Assembly: GCF_036492835.1 (NCBI RefSeq)
Contig: NZ_AP025315.1
Coordinates: 490,073 to 554,072, forward strand
Length of the DNA stretch: 64,000 nt
Direction: 5' to 3'
Source: Fulvitalea axinellae
GTDB lineage: Bacteria; Bacteroidota; Bacteroidia; Cytophagales; Cyclobacteriaceae
Below the pieces are notes generated by a model. It saw only the letters and a list, made by a program, of their open reading frames with translations, did not search any database and was not told where the DNA came from. Numbering within the stretch: position 1 is the stretch's first letter; each line of letters starts with the position of its first letter. The position numbers and the translations under genes were made by a program. Positions 36,301-45,550 of the stretch are shown here, one piece after another.

Positions 36301-37456
36301 AAATCGCGTAACGGCCAAGACCGCCGGAACGGCGACGTTAAAGGCCAGTGTGGCATCGACAGACATTTACAGTTTCGCTGAGAAAACTGTTCAGGTTACC
36401 GTAAAGGCGGCAGGCTCGAAAACAACACCTACAATTAGCGATTGGGAAGACTTTTCGATAACGTTAGGCGGTAATACCGTAGTGCTGGGCGCCCATTCTG
36501 ACTCCGACGCCAAAGTAGTGTATGAAGTTGTTTCCGGGGCAAGCCATATCCAACTTCAAGGAAATCGCGTAACGGCCAAGACCGCCGGAACGGCGACGTT
36601 AAAGGCAAGTGTAATGGAGACTGAGAAGTATAAGTCTTTTGAGAAAACAGTAACCGTGACCATTACGGAAACAGCGCAATTGAAAGAGTCCGTGATCACT
36701 AACTTCGATAATCAGATTCACCGCCTGAATGAAGGCACTTTTTCGTTGGCCGCATATACCAACTCTACAGCCAAAGTACGTTATGAAGTGATCGAAGGTA
36801 TGGATCTCCTTCATATTAATGGCGCCATAGCGACTTTGATCAGTGCGGGTACCGTAAAGATAAGGGCTTATGTGGAAGCTACCGGGGAATACTCAAGCGC
36901 TGAGAAAACCGCGTCTATCCGCATCATAGCCACAGACGAAATGCTTGAGACCCAAATACTGGGCTTTGATGATTTGGAAAAGAATATGAGCGATAACGCA
37001 TTTGCCTTAACGGCCTATTCGGAATCTCCGGCAAAGGTGAACTATGAAATTGTTTCGGGTGCGGAGGTAGTGTCGTTAGATGGAATTACCATAACGCCAC
37101 TGACTCCTGGCCTAGCTTCCGTACGCGCCTTTGTGGATGCCACCGACAATTACGAAGCGGTGGAGAAAACAATTGTGATACGGATCAATACCGTAACAGC
37201 CATCGGTTCCTCCGGAAAGCGGATGTGCTTATACCCTAACCCGGTAAGCGAAGTTTTGCAAATTAAAACTGCCCATGTAGACGAAAAAGCGGAAGTCACT
37301 GTATTCGACCAAAACGGTAAGGTTTTGCTTAAGGAAAATCTGTCCGTACAGGGCGACGCTTATAGATTAAATGTTACCGAGCTCCATCCCGGAATATACC
37401 GTATAGTGCTTCGAACAGAAAAAGAAGTGATTACCGGGACAATAAGTAAGAAATAA
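33359..37456 (+). CDS. LRR / Ig / Big-like surface protein with T9SS type A sorting domain
   Basis: A 1365-residue secreted protein. The signal peptide ends near residue 25 (LCLLKISLLGYGQ). Then come a leucine-rich-repeat-like region (LGHNEIDDISGEL, YLDHNRLTHFSM, DLSQNEISGITGK, DVANNRMDFKAL), an Ig-like domain (KYTWLLNGKAVPGADG, GGIYTCAVTNE), two cadherin-like domains (SDPDGDVLSFRLVD; VTDVNDAPSVV) and seven Big-like modules built on SDAKVVYEVVSGA-type strands. Three of these are nearly identical. The last 75 residues (LYPNPVSEVLQIKT, FDQNGKVLLKENL, GIYRIVLRTEKEVI) are the T9SS type A sorting domain. It is probably an adhesin or carbohydrate-binding cell-surface protein. Confidence 0.9.
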   Translation: MNSKSIFRILSLTLCLLKISLLGYGQKVAKTHKEAFESLFDNTDGPHWRVANDKATLIQTLENNSTNPRIELTKGYLGREAVLVDLSGNRLKGSVPENFFKCDPDDYPGVILPSVVFKLRVPFLDLGHNEIDDISGELMMMGGANTLEEVYLDHNRLTHFSMKSDRKIVARLGGTGGWGIRNVLDLSQNEISGITGKDLMATSADNIIGTSIRHVDVANNRMDFKALNILVQQVLFGANDSRSHWSDMLQLSDITYAPQKKLGDKRDAVTLDNGVNHELSFSLRDGGNKYTWLLNGKAVPGADGKTLPILDFGPEQGGIYTCAVTNEALPGLVIESVDMPVWAKKEGNQAPNSISLSRDKAVATTPAFSVIATLSGSDPDGDVLSFRLVDEENHPYNSSFRIKDGNTLISSEELFERDFLTEYKIKVQAYDAFGGTLDKVFVIKRVNLPEGAKLANEFSLSSFDVSENEDAVVEVGSIALNSYSTRWQVDGRTMRRIEERVDLLGQYTLSLPAGLQDNDWFEVKDGKLLTKKTFNYEQQKTLTVSVKATHKDNPEIFSTQLFTVRVTDVNDAPSVVALSNNVIKDNDSAGKIVGTLLSSDEDPGDLKFKFSLSPGTSNASAFTVQNQFLRTRKKLEAGLYNLQVRATDPHGAFVDQPLKVVVLQTDEDGEVNKKAAEIMYTDDLSLRVGDPALVLKGYSTSDAKVSYSLVEGAGVIRIDGAEIKALAPGTAKVKASVAETEFFLSAEKVFTVTVNPKNVKSIPEIKDFDDLHLSLSDGKTRLTAHSNSGAKVEYTIVSGTETLTLDEPYIIPKKVGTAKIKATVRETDNFATANKTITVTIKSDGTKTTPTIYDWKDFSITLGSNAVVLGAHSDSDAKVVYEVVSGASHIQLQGNRVTAKTAGTATLKASVASTDTYSFAEKTVQVTVKAAGSKTTPTISDWEDFSITLGSNAVVLGAHSDSDAKVVYEVVSGASHIQLQGNRVTAKTAGTATLKASVASTDIYSFAEKTVQVTVKAAGSKTTPTISDWEDFSITLGGNTVVLGAHSDSDAKVVYEVVSGASHIQLQGNRVTAKTAGTATLKASVMETEKYKSFEKTVTVTITETAQLKESVITNFDNQIHRLNEGTFSLAAYTNSTAKVRYEVIEGMDLLHINGAIATLISAGTVKIRAYVEATGEYSSAEKTASIRIIATDEMLETQILGFDDLEKNMSDNAFALTAYSESPAKVNYEIVSGAEVVSLDGITITPLTPGLASVRAFVDATDNYEAVEKTIVIRINTVTAIGSSGKRMCLYPNPVSEVLQIKTAHVDEKAEVTVFDQNGKVLLKENLSVQGDAYRLNVTELHPGIYRIVLRTEKEVITGTISKK
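35891..36650 (+). repeat. Three near-identical 261-bp tandem repeats
   Basis: Units begin at 35891, 36152 and 36413, each 261 bp (87 codons), encoding the Big-like module TLG-N-VVLGAHSDSDAKV onwards. The units differ by only a few bases, while the neighbouring modules in the same gene are diverged. This points to recent duplication or gene conversion. Confidence 0.9.
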
Positions 37457-37466
37457 GAATGTTTAA

Positions 37467-37508
37467 TACGCTATGCGGTCATATATGGCCGTATAGTGTT
37501 ACTTTTTT
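37467..37508 (+). terminator. Rho-independent terminator
   Basis: The stem acgctatgcgg/ccgtatagtgt (with G-U pairs) is followed by tacttttttg, just behind the LRR/Big protein stop. Confidence 0.7.
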
Positions 37509-37548
37509 GTCACAAGCCCAACCTTCGGTTTTCTATCACCGCTATAGG

Positions 37549-38292
37549 TCAATTACTTCTGGAGATGTTCCGAGAAACATTCGCCAGAATAAAATTTATA
37601 ACCTTGCAGAACGTAACGAATTCGTAAACTGAAAAACATTTCCTGAACGACGGATAAATCCAATTCATAGAAATTGGTATTAGGTTCAGAGTTTTCAAAA
37701 GCTGTTTAACAGCTAACATTTTCAGGTCTTTTTCTCCATTGATTTGTTCTTGTATAGCTTTGCGTAATCGCCTTTTCTTCGTTGTTTTCGAAACGCTTAT
37801 TCTTCTCAGATGGAAATCATCTTTACTCAATTCGTCCAACAGGAAACGTATGACTTTTGAGATTTGCTTTTCCACCGCTTTAGTGCTTATATCCAAGTCA
37901 TCTGCGATTTCACGGTATTTCATTTTTAGGGAACGACTCATCTCGAATATTTCTCGGCTTTTGGGCGGTAACCGTAGGAGTAAACGTTCTAATATTTCTG
38001 TGGCATCCTCTTCGGCATAATGCTCATCCGGCATACTGATATTCCATGCGTAGTTTTCGATATCCGTTTGTTTGGCATTGCGTTTTATTATGTCCATAGA
38101 TTTATTCCGGATTATTCCGAATAAGTATGATTTAGGGCTTGAGTTTATTTTTAATCGTTGTTCCCATAAACATACGAAGGCTTCCTGTACGACATCTTCG
38201 GCTGTGGACGGACAACGCAAAAACCGCAAAGCGTAAAGGCAGGACGGTAAATAATGTAGATCAAAAAGCTTCTTGTATTGGTCTGGTGTCAT
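37549..38292 (-). CDS. ECF-type RNA polymerase sigma factor with long C-terminal extension
   Basis: A 247-residue protein. Region 2 is CPSTAEDVVQEAFVCLWEQR and SPKSYLFGIIRNKSMDII; region 4 is LPPKSREIFEMSRSLKMKYR followed by EIADDLDISTKAVEKQISKV. This is the Bacteroidota ECF type paired with FecR anti-sigma factors. Usual members end soon after region 4, near residue 155-160 here. This one continues for about 85 residues (DDFHLRRISVSKTTKKRRLR to the end), with a hydrophobic stretch FVTFCKVINFILANV. It lies downstream of susD, at the far end from fecR. The extension may be new function or a fused spurious tail. Confidence 0.85.
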   Translation of the reverse strand: MTPDQYKKLFDLHYLPSCLYALRFLRCPSTAEDVVQEAFVCLWEQRLKINSSPKSYLFGIIRNKSMDIIKRNAKQTDIENYAWNISMPDEHYAEEDATEILERLLLRLPPKSREIFEMSRSLKMKYREIADDLDISTKAVEKQISKVIRFLLDELSKDDFHLRRISVSKTTKKRRLRKAIQEQINGEKDLKMLAVKQLLKTLNLIPISMNWIYPSFRKCFSVYEFVTFCKVINFILANVSRNISRSN

Positions 38293-38697
38293 TTAGAGTA
38301 AAGGATTGTTTAATAGAAATTGGAGAAAACAATTAATTAACCTCAGGGAATTATGATGCAATAATTTCAAAATGATTAAATGTATGGACAATTAGCTGTA
38401 TATATAAGACGTTAGAAAAGGTTAATCCCTCTATTCGTTTAAGGATTTAGGGTTCTTTTTTTTGGTTACAAAAAATCAGGTTTACGCAATCCGACGCTTT
38501 TGGTAGTCTCTAGAAGTGCGCGACTGGATAAAAGTCGGATTCTATTTTAGATAATGCCCATATTGTAGCAGGCTTTGAGTTATACAGGCCTGATATTGCT
38601 ATTTAACTTTAAATAGTAAAAGAAGGCTTCTTGCGGAAGCCTTCTAAAATGGATGCAATAGCTATAAGCTATTTGCGATGTTACCTAACTAAGAGAT
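38293..38697. other. Gap between sigma and susD genes with one hairpin
   Basis: About 400 AT-rich bases. It contains the susD terminator (38614-38645) and should hold a separate promoter for the sigma gene, which I cannot identify. Confidence 0.4.
38614..38645 (-). terminator. Terminator behind susD
   Basis: A perfect 10-bp stem, agaaggcttc/gaagccttct, with a 5-base loop lies about 55 bases after the susD stop; on the minus strand it is followed by ttttactattt. It ends the fecR-susC-susD transcript before the sigma gene. Confidence 0.75.
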
Positions 38698-40485
38698 TTA
38701 ATATTCGGGATTTTGGGTTAGGTTTTCATTTAAGTCTATTTCCGCTTGAGGAATTGGAAATAGATAGTGTCTGTTTGGATCGAACTTCATAGTTGAAAGT
38801 ACTCTGGCAAAGCTCTTTTTGCCTGAACCTTCATCTCCCTCTTCCCAGTCTTTAAACTGTGGCAAGCCGGTTTGGGGATCGATCGTTGGTGTTTCCGCCC
38901 AGAACCATAAGCCTTTGTTTACGATAAGATCAATCAATTTTCCTTCGATATCTTCGGGCTTAGCATCTGTACTTGGGTTCGGAATTGCGTATAGTGGCGC
39001 TAAGTTATATCCGTTGAAGGCATGTTCGGCCAATCGCCAACGAATCAGGTCCATATATCGTTGCCCTTCCAGAGCAAGCTCAACCCTACGTTCGTTTCTT
39101 AGGATTTTCCGGAGTTCATCACGGTCGTTTGAAGTAATTTCCGGAAACGGAATTCCCGTCCCTCTATAAGCTCGTTCACGAATCAGGTTGATCGCCCATC
39201 GCGCTTGTCCCAGATCTCCGTTGCTCAATTCTATTTGGGCTTCGGCATAAGTTAAAAGCACTTCCGCATACCGGTGAATCATTTGGTCTTGGTCGGACCG
39301 AAGATCATCATACCATTCCTCGTCTATTCCTTTGGCTTTCAACAAGGCGTTATAGGGGGCGTGGGTCTGACGTCCCCTACTGTCATGATTAAAAATCATT
39401 TGCCCGGTATTATGATTCATTACCCATAATGCTTGCGGGTGCGGGTTATAGTCGATACCGTTGAAATTAACACCCGAAGAGGCTGTTAACTGATCTGAGG
39501 CGGTTTGTTTTCCAAATGGGACAATGGTAGCCTTGAGTCTAGGATCTCGATCCTGAAAAGGGTTTCTAGGGTCAAATAAAGGAGACTCATCGATCATCTT
39601 GCCGTCTATGCATTCGTATGTGGCCAATAGATCCCAAGTAGGGTTTGTACCTCCATAGCCGGAAGGTACGCAACGAGGTATCCACCAGTTTGTACTGAAA
39701 TTCCTGTTCAGTTCATTTGATCTTGGGTAAGAGATAATAATCTCGGGACTGTGTTTGGTTTTTGAGAAAAACAAGTCGGCATAGTCGTCATGCAAAGAAT
39801 ATTTGCCCAAGTCAATACAGGCTTTTGCAGCGTCTTTGGCTACCGCCCATTCTTCAAGATAAAGTGCGGCACGAGCTTTCTGGGCGTATGCGGCTCCTTT
39901 TGTGGCGTATTGTAGTCCATCGTAACTTACGGGCAAGGCGGAGGCGGCTTCGTCGTACCATTGAAATATTTGTTCCTTGATCGTATTCTTGTCCGTGCGG
40001 GACACTGTCCTTGATTCGTCAATGGTCAATGTCTTATTTATAAACGGAACATCGCCGAAACGGGTAATCAGGACTGTGTAGGTATTGGCCAAGTGGTATT
40101 TTACTTCGGCTTCGTACTGGGCTCTCAGATCTTCGGGCAGTATTCCCCCTTTTTCTTCCAATTCCTCTCTTATGCGGACTGCGCGAGCCACTCCTTTGTA
40201 AAGGTCTCGCCATGTATTTTTTATTCCGCCGTTAGTGGATTGAAGGCCTCCGGTTTTGGGAGTGCTTAATTGACCTCGACGAATGAGGTTATCAGACCAT
40301 AAAGCGTCAGTCAGCCCGGCCGTTTTTCCTATATATAACGCATTTAGCGAATATCTGAATTCCTCCTTGCGTTGGTGCCAAGAGGCCGAGCTAGGATCGT
40401 CAAGGTCATACAGGTCCAAATCATGGCACCCTGAGCCCAAAAGCATGACCAAGAATATATTAAAAGCGATAGTTCTTTTTCTCAT
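38698..40485 (-). CDS. SusD/RagB-family nutrient-binding lipoprotein
   Basis: A 595-residue protein with a lipoprotein signal (FNIFLVMLLGSGC, Cys20). The SusD N-terminal TPR fold is visible (YKGVARAVRIREELEEKGGI, EVKYHLANTYTVLITRFGDV), as is the conserved C-terminal part (MIHRYAEVLLTYAEAQIELS; ILRNERRVELALEGQRYMDL, RWRLAEHAFNGYNL; NPNRHYLFPIPQAEIDLN-type ending). It sits on top of the SusC channel and captures glycans or peptides. It is encoded 93 bases behind susC. Confidence 0.95.
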   Translation of the reverse strand: MRKRTIAFNIFLVMLLGSGCHDLDLYDLDDPSSASWHQRKEEFRYSLNALYIGKTAGLTDALWSDNLIRRGQLSTPKTGGLQSTNGGIKNTWRDLYKGVARAVRIREELEEKGGILPEDLRAQYEAEVKYHLANTYTVLITRFGDVPFINKTLTIDESRTVSRTDKNTIKEQIFQWYDEAASALPVSYDGLQYATKGAAYAQKARAALYLEEWAVAKDAAKACIDLGKYSLHDDYADLFFSKTKHSPEIIISYPRSNELNRNFSTNWWIPRCVPSGYGGTNPTWDLLATYECIDGKMIDESPLFDPRNPFQDRDPRLKATIVPFGKQTASDQLTASSGVNFNGIDYNPHPQALWVMNHNTGQMIFNHDSRGRQTHAPYNALLKAKGIDEEWYDDLRSDQDQMIHRYAEVLLTYAEAQIELSNGDLGQARWAINLIRERAYRGTGIPFPEITSNDRDELRKILRNERRVELALEGQRYMDLIRWRLAEHAFNGYNLAPLYAIPNPSTDAKPEDIEGKLIDLIVNKGLWFWAETPTIDPQTGLPQFKDWEEGDEGSGKKSFARVLSTMKFDPNRHYLFPIPQAEIDLNENLTQNPEY

Positions 40486-40578
40486 AACTTCTGTTGATTA
40501 AGTATTCAAAGTCTCGGGGCATCGCGGAGAGTATTTTAGCGCTTGGCTAACTTGTGGATGTACCCGAAACAATTGCCA

Positions 40579-43500
40579 CTAAAAGTTTACTTTCAGTCCT
40601 GCGATGTACGATTTGGTAATGAAATACTTGTCAAAATTGTGTTCGGGATCATTACCGTCAGGATAATTGTCAATAGTAAAGATGTCATTGCCTGAAATAT
40701 AGACCCTGACTTTGTCTATGCCCCAACCATTGAAGAGTTTCTCCGGTATTGTATATCCCAGTGTGATGTTTTTGACACGCATATAAGAGCCGTCAAATAA
40801 CCAGAAGTCCGATATACGATAATTGTCGTTTTGCTTGTTGGATGTCAAACGTGGGTAATCCGCCGATAGATTTTGTTCCGGGGTATTGTAATGTGACCAA
40901 TAATTGTCGGCGTAAAGGGTACTTGGCACCAATCGTCCTTCTCCAAGCCCGTTGATTGGTTTGGATGAGATCCGTCTGCGTTGCTTTCCAACCCCTTGAA
41001 AGATTAAAGAAAAGTCAAAGCCCTTATAGTCCATGCGCACACTGCCACCATAGAGGAACTTCTGGGCGGAAGACCCCAGATAGGTGCGGTCATGTGCGTC
41101 TATCTTTCCGTCTGGCACGCCTTCTGGGCCACTAATGTCTTTATAGCGGATATCTCCGGCGCTTGTATTTTTGTTGACCATTTCGGGGCCATTGGTCACT
41201 TCTTCCTGAGTTTGGTAAATTCCGTCGGATTTGTACCCGAACCAACGGCGATATTCTTCACCCAACAGAGAGCGCTGTTGTCCGTGGTCCAGATAAGGAT
41301 CCTCCAAATCGTTCACAACAGTAAAACTATTGGAAAGGTTAAACGCGACAATATAACGCAATTCGCCAATTTGGTCTTTCCAAGTCAAGTCCAAATCCCA
41401 TCCTTTGGTTTCCACAAGCCCCACGTTATCTTCCGGTGCTCCGTAGCCCAACAATAAAGGTGTGCCCCGTGTGAAGAGCATATCGCGGGTTTTCTTAATA
41501 TAGTATTCGCCCGTTACGCCCAAACGGTTATCAAACATGCCCATATCCAAAGCGAAGTTTGTAGACTGGGTTGTTTCCCATGAGATGTCCGGCGATACCA
41601 AAGATCCGACTATCGCTGTTGGTTCCACAAAAACTTTCCCTGTAGGGTCTGAAAAATAAGCTTCGCCGATATCGGTTACAGTTGAATATAGATAGAAGCT
41701 TTTATCAATCAATTGATTATTGCTGTTTCTTTTCACGACACGTTCATTACCCAATTCGGCATATGAGGCCCTTAGCTTTAGGAACGATACATGTTTTGAT
41801 AACGGACTCATAAAACTCTCGTCAGATATAACCCAACCTGCGGACAAGCCTTTGAAAGTTCCCCAACGGTGATCGGGATGAAAGCGGGAAGAACCGTCTC
41901 TCCGCACATTTGCCCGGAGTAGGTATTTGCCTTTATAACTGTAATTCAGTTCGCCGAAGAATGAGCGAGTGGCGTATTCGTAGGTCAGAAGGCCATTGGT
42001 GAAAACTTTGTCTACCGGGGCTTTGTCGAGATAATGAAAATCGTTTTGGTCGAAGCCCTCAGCTTTCATTCCTTCCCTTTCGTATTTTTCATAGTAGGTC
42101 TCATAACCCGCCAATGCCGTAATCCCGTGATCACCCAAATCCAAATTGTAATTCGCCAGAGTTTGGAATACATGAGTCTCTTTTGTCGTGTTAGATTGGC
42201 TGAGCCTAGCAATATGAAAATCGTACATATAGCCTGCAGGATCACCAGTCTCATCATGGTCGTCAGGGCCGTAAAGCAAGACCTTGTTTCTGAATGATTT
42301 CGAATGAGCGTATTTGTAGTTTGGAGAATAATTGGCACTCAACCTTAATCCTTTTATTGGTTTAAAGGTTAAGCCCAATTTTCCTTGCATATCGGTAGTC
42401 CTGCTTTCCCCCTTTCCCCCAAGGTGCAAAGCTGCGTATTGGTTACCCAAATTACGTCCGGTCGCATAACGACCGTCTGCCCATATGGCAGGGTACAACG
42501 GTTCGGCCCTTCCGGAACCAAGAGGGTTGAACAAAGGCTGTTCCGTTTCGGACATTCGGTATGATCCGTCTACGGTCGCTTCCCAGTAGTCATTAATGTT
42601 TAGGCTGTTTTTCAAACGGACAGTATATCTGTTCCAAGTATACTTGTCCCACAAAGCGTCACTAGATTCGTAACCGAACGAAGCTCTGGATTTGATCTTG
42701 TCCGTACCGCCGGAGAGACTAAAGTTATGGCGATGGGCGGTTTGCCTCTTTTTAAACATTAGGTCTTCCCAATTGGTAATAGGATACAGATCTGGGTTTT
42801 GGCGATTGTTTTCGTAGAGATTATCAATCTCTTCCTTTGAGTATTGCGGGTATTCATCCGTCCCGTTTCCGTTATCATTCCAGAACAGTTCGTTCCTCAT
42901 TTTCATATACCGGTCTGGGGCTACCCATTCAAATTTGTCTGTAGGTTCCTGAATATTAATCGAGTAGCCATACTCCATATTCAGCTCGCCGGTTTTTCCG
43001 CTCTTTGTGGTTAGGAGGATTACGCCTGCCGCCGCCCTAGAACCGTAAATCGCGGCCGCGGCGCCGTCTTTCAGCACCGAATAAGATTCGATATCTTCCG
43101 GGTTGACCAAGTCTATACTTTCCACCGGAATTCCGTCCACAATTACAAGAGGACTTCCTGAGGCTTTAATTGTGGTAATTCCTCGAATCTGGATATTGGA
43201 GGAAGAACCGGGCGCCCCACTGTCTCGAGAGACACGAACCCCGGACACGGCTCCTTGCAAGGCATTCGACATATTAGTGACATTCCGGACAGATATATCT
43301 TCGGCGCTCACTTTCGCTACCGAGCCCGTAAGGTCTTTCACCTTTTTGCTACTATAACCTACAACTACCACTTCGTCCAATTCCGAAAAGTCTTCCTGTA
43401 ATAGAATCTGGTAATCGGAACGGTTATCTACTGTGATCTCTTGGTTTTTAAACCCGATAAAAGAAATCACCAGCGTTTCACCGATAGATGCTTTTACGCT

Positions 43501-43968
43501 GAAGCGTCCGTCCAAATCAGTGATACCACCACGGGTAGTGCCTTTGATTACGACGTTGGCCCCGATGATAGGCTCTCCCTTTTTGTCTTTAATCTGTCCT
43601 TTTACGGTTTTTTCTTTTTCTTGGGGAACCGCCGTTTTTTTTACGACTATCTGCTTGTCGATTATCTTGTATTTGATTTCCGGGTAGCCAATAAACGCTG
43701 ACCTAAGCAAGCCGGGGACGGTATTTATGTTTTTTGGAAAAACAACGGATTCTTTAAGGTCAATATCCCCTTCGGTATAAAGTACCCGATATTCACTATG
43801 ACGTTCTATAAGCGTAAATAATTCACCTATAGCTAACCGTTTGCCTTCAATGGACGAAATCCATTGGTCTGTAGTCTTGGCATAAGCCGTTGAGACTGAA
43901 AAAAAGGCCGTCAGCCACAGGCATAAAAAAATGCATTGGCGACGGAATGCCGTATTTGTTTTTTTCAT
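40579..43968 (-). CDS. SusC/RagA-family TonB-dependent transporter with STN domain
   Basis: A 1129-residue outer-membrane transporter. A signal peptide (LCLWLTAFFSVSTAYA) precedes an STN signalling domain (residues about 38-105, ELFTLIERHSEYRVLYTEGD), a carboxypeptidase-like domain (VKGQIKDKKGEPIIGANVVI) and the plug (VVVVGYSSKKVKDLTGSVAK; ILKDGAAAAIYGSRAAAGVI). The rest is a 22-strand barrel ending GLKVNF. The STN domain contacts FecR across the periplasm, so substrate binding should activate the ECF sigma factor. It imports the ligand captured by the partner SusD using TonB. The substrate is not evident, since no hydrolase is encoded nearby. Confidence 0.96.
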   Translation of the reverse strand: MKKTNTAFRRQCIFLCLWLTAFFSVSTAYAKTTDQWISSIEGKRLAIGELFTLIERHSEYRVLYTEGDIDLKESVVFPKNINTVPGLLRSAFIGYPEIKYKIIDKQIVVKKTAVPQEKEKTVKGQIKDKKGEPIIGANVVIKGTTRGGITDLDGRFSVKASIGETLVISFIGFKNQEITVDNRSDYQILLQEDFSELDEVVVVGYSSKKVKDLTGSVAKVSAEDISVRNVTNMSNALQGAVSGVRVSRDSGAPGSSSNIQIRGITTIKASGSPLVIVDGIPVESIDLVNPEDIESYSVLKDGAAAAIYGSRAAAGVILLTTKSGKTGELNMEYGYSINIQEPTDKFEWVAPDRYMKMRNELFWNDNGNGTDEYPQYSKEEIDNLYENNRQNPDLYPITNWEDLMFKKRQTAHRHNFSLSGGTDKIKSRASFGYESSDALWDKYTWNRYTVRLKNSLNINDYWEATVDGSYRMSETEQPLFNPLGSGRAEPLYPAIWADGRYATGRNLGNQYAALHLGGKGESRTTDMQGKLGLTFKPIKGLRLSANYSPNYKYAHSKSFRNKVLLYGPDDHDETGDPAGYMYDFHIARLSQSNTTKETHVFQTLANYNLDLGDHGITALAGYETYYEKYEREGMKAEGFDQNDFHYLDKAPVDKVFTNGLLTYEYATRSFFGELNYSYKGKYLLRANVRRDGSSRFHPDHRWGTFKGLSAGWVISDESFMSPLSKHVSFLKLRASYAELGNERVVKRNSNNQLIDKSFYLYSTVTDIGEAYFSDPTGKVFVEPTAIVGSLVSPDISWETTQSTNFALDMGMFDNRLGVTGEYYIKKTRDMLFTRGTPLLLGYGAPEDNVGLVETKGWDLDLTWKDQIGELRYIVAFNLSNSFTVVNDLEDPYLDHGQQRSLLGEEYRRWFGYKSDGIYQTQEEVTNGPEMVNKNTSAGDIRYKDISGPEGVPDGKIDAHDRTYLGSSAQKFLYGGSVRMDYKGFDFSLIFQGVGKQRRRISSKPINGLGEGRLVPSTLYADNYWSHYNTPEQNLSADYPRLTSNKQNDNYRISDFWLFDGSYMRVKNITLGYTIPEKLFNGWGIDKVRVYISGNDIFTIDNYPDGNDPEHNFDKYFITKSYIAGLKVNF

Positions 43969-44021
43969 AAAATATATAGTTTAGGATTATAAAAATTGAC
44001 TTCTAAAAAGTTGAGCCTATT

Positions 44022-45074
44022 TTATCGTATGATCACTTTGCCCTCCTTGACACTGATCTTGCACGGTTTCAAAAATCGAATGCTCTCCCAAAGGTCTTCG
44101 GAGTTATTACTTCGAAATATGCCCGATAGCCTTAGCCGTTTTATTGAGGTATTTTTGCAGTCGATACGTATTCCGTATAACCTTTCGATCTCATCTATTT
44201 TGGACGAAAAACTGTGTCCTTTGAAAATAATCCGCCTTTTAAGCCAGGCCAATGATATTTCGGAATCATAACGGTCTATACTGTGTGCTCCGTTAGTGAT
44301 TGTAAGGGCCGTGCCCGGATTTAGGGTTGCTAAGGGTTTTCCCGAAACAGACCGCACTTCTACTTTTCCTGACAAAAGACTTGTTTGTGTAGTGGGTTCA
44401 TCGGGATAATCCCGAACATTGAAAACCGTTCCTAATACACGGACATTCTGCCGGCGAGTCTTAATGATAAAAGGCTTTGAAGGGTTTTTCTCAATATCAA
44501 ATAACGCTTCCCCGTTTAGCCTAACGGACCTTTGTTTACTTGAAAAATGATCGGGAAATACTAAGACACTACCCGCATTAAGTGTAACGACGGAAGAATC
44601 CGGGAATTTAACCCGGAGGTTTTCTCCCAATGCGACAGATAATTTTGAAAATGCCCCTGCGCCCTTCCCCCTCTTGACCGTGAGTTCTTTTCTTTTTTTA
44701 TCGTATTCAAAAAGTTTATGGGAAGAGATTTCCGAAAGCTGGACCAATTCTCCGTTGTTCAACACCAAGTTAGAGGGACCGCTTACGTGATGATCCTCTA
44801 TGGGCAGTGCAAACTGTTTCGTAACTACCTTAACTGGTTTTTCCACAGAGCCGAAATACAAGGATAGCCCTATAACCAAAGCAAAAATCGCAACGATCCT
44901 CCATGGTTTTTTATTCCAAGAGTGGTTATTTACAAGATGTTGGTTATTATGCCGCACCCGTTGTTGAAGCGAAGCCCAACCTTTTTCCTTATTGAATAAC
45001 TGAGATCCCTTTTTATTAGATCTTTCCAGTAGCTCAAAAAGGTCTTGTTCATTTATACCCATTGTGTTTTCCAT
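44022..45074 (-). CDS. FecR-family anti-sigma factor
   Basis: I start at ATG 45074 (MENTMGINEQDLFELLERSN), giving 350 residues. A short cytoplasmic N-terminus binds the sigma factor, a membrane helix follows (WRIVAIFALVIGLSLYFGS, near residues 60-78), then the periplasmic FecR domain (GENLRVKFPDSSVVTLNAGS; FDIEKNPSKPFIIKTRRQNV, RVLGTVFNVRDYP) and a C-terminal DUF4974 domain (FKGHSFSSKIDEIERLYGIR). It relays the signal from the STN domain of SusC to the ECF sigma factor. The SusC gene follows after 53 bases. Confidence 0.93.
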   Translation of the reverse strand: MENTMGINEQDLFELLERSNKKGSQLFNKEKGWASLQQRVRHNNQHLVNNHSWNKKPWRIVAIFALVIGLSLYFGSVEKPVKVVTKQFALPIEDHHVSGPSNLVLNNGELVQLSEISSHKLFEYDKKRKELTVKRGKGAGAFSKLSVALGENLRVKFPDSSVVTLNAGSVLVFPDHFSSKQRSVRLNGEALFDIEKNPSKPFIIKTRRQNVRVLGTVFNVRDYPDEPTTQTSLLSGKVEVRSVSGKPLATLNPGTALTITNGAHSIDRYDSEISLAWLKRRIIFKGHSFSSKIDEIERLYGIRIDCKNTSIKRLRLSGIFRSNNSEDLWESIRFLKPCKISVKEGKVIIR

Positions 45075-45550
45075 CTTCGTTACCAACTACCACTAATAAA
45101 AGGCTCTTCCCTTCAGTTGTATGTACTAAAAGGAACTTGTAAGATTCGGTGTATCTTACATATCTACTTTATGTGGTTAATAGCTAGTCTTGGAAAACAG
45201 GATTTACCCTACCTCTATTGAGAAAATAAATAATGATTTTTCATAAATTGCTTCAGTATTTGGGTACCGAATTGGAAAAGATAAAACGTGCGTAGGGTTC
45301 AGCGTACTTAATCTTTACTTTTTATAGAGTCTAGATGATAAGGAAAATATGGATTTTACCAGTTTGGGCTTAAATATTAACAGCACCTCCGAATCAAAAA
45401 AGAGTTTTTTTAATTCAAAGATGCCGTTAAAGCGAAAACTGAAATGATTATACTTATGCTAAAATTCCTTCTTAAAGTAACATCCTAATTGTCAGTGGTA
45501 AGGATAGTAATTGTATACAGGAAAAGTTTCCTGAATATCTTAAGCTTCAA
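45075..45550. other. Region upstream of fecR, nothing recognised
   Basis: About 475 AT-rich bases between the VCBS protein stop and fecR. It should carry the fecR-susCD promoter. No exact box or hairpin was found. Confidence 0.35.
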
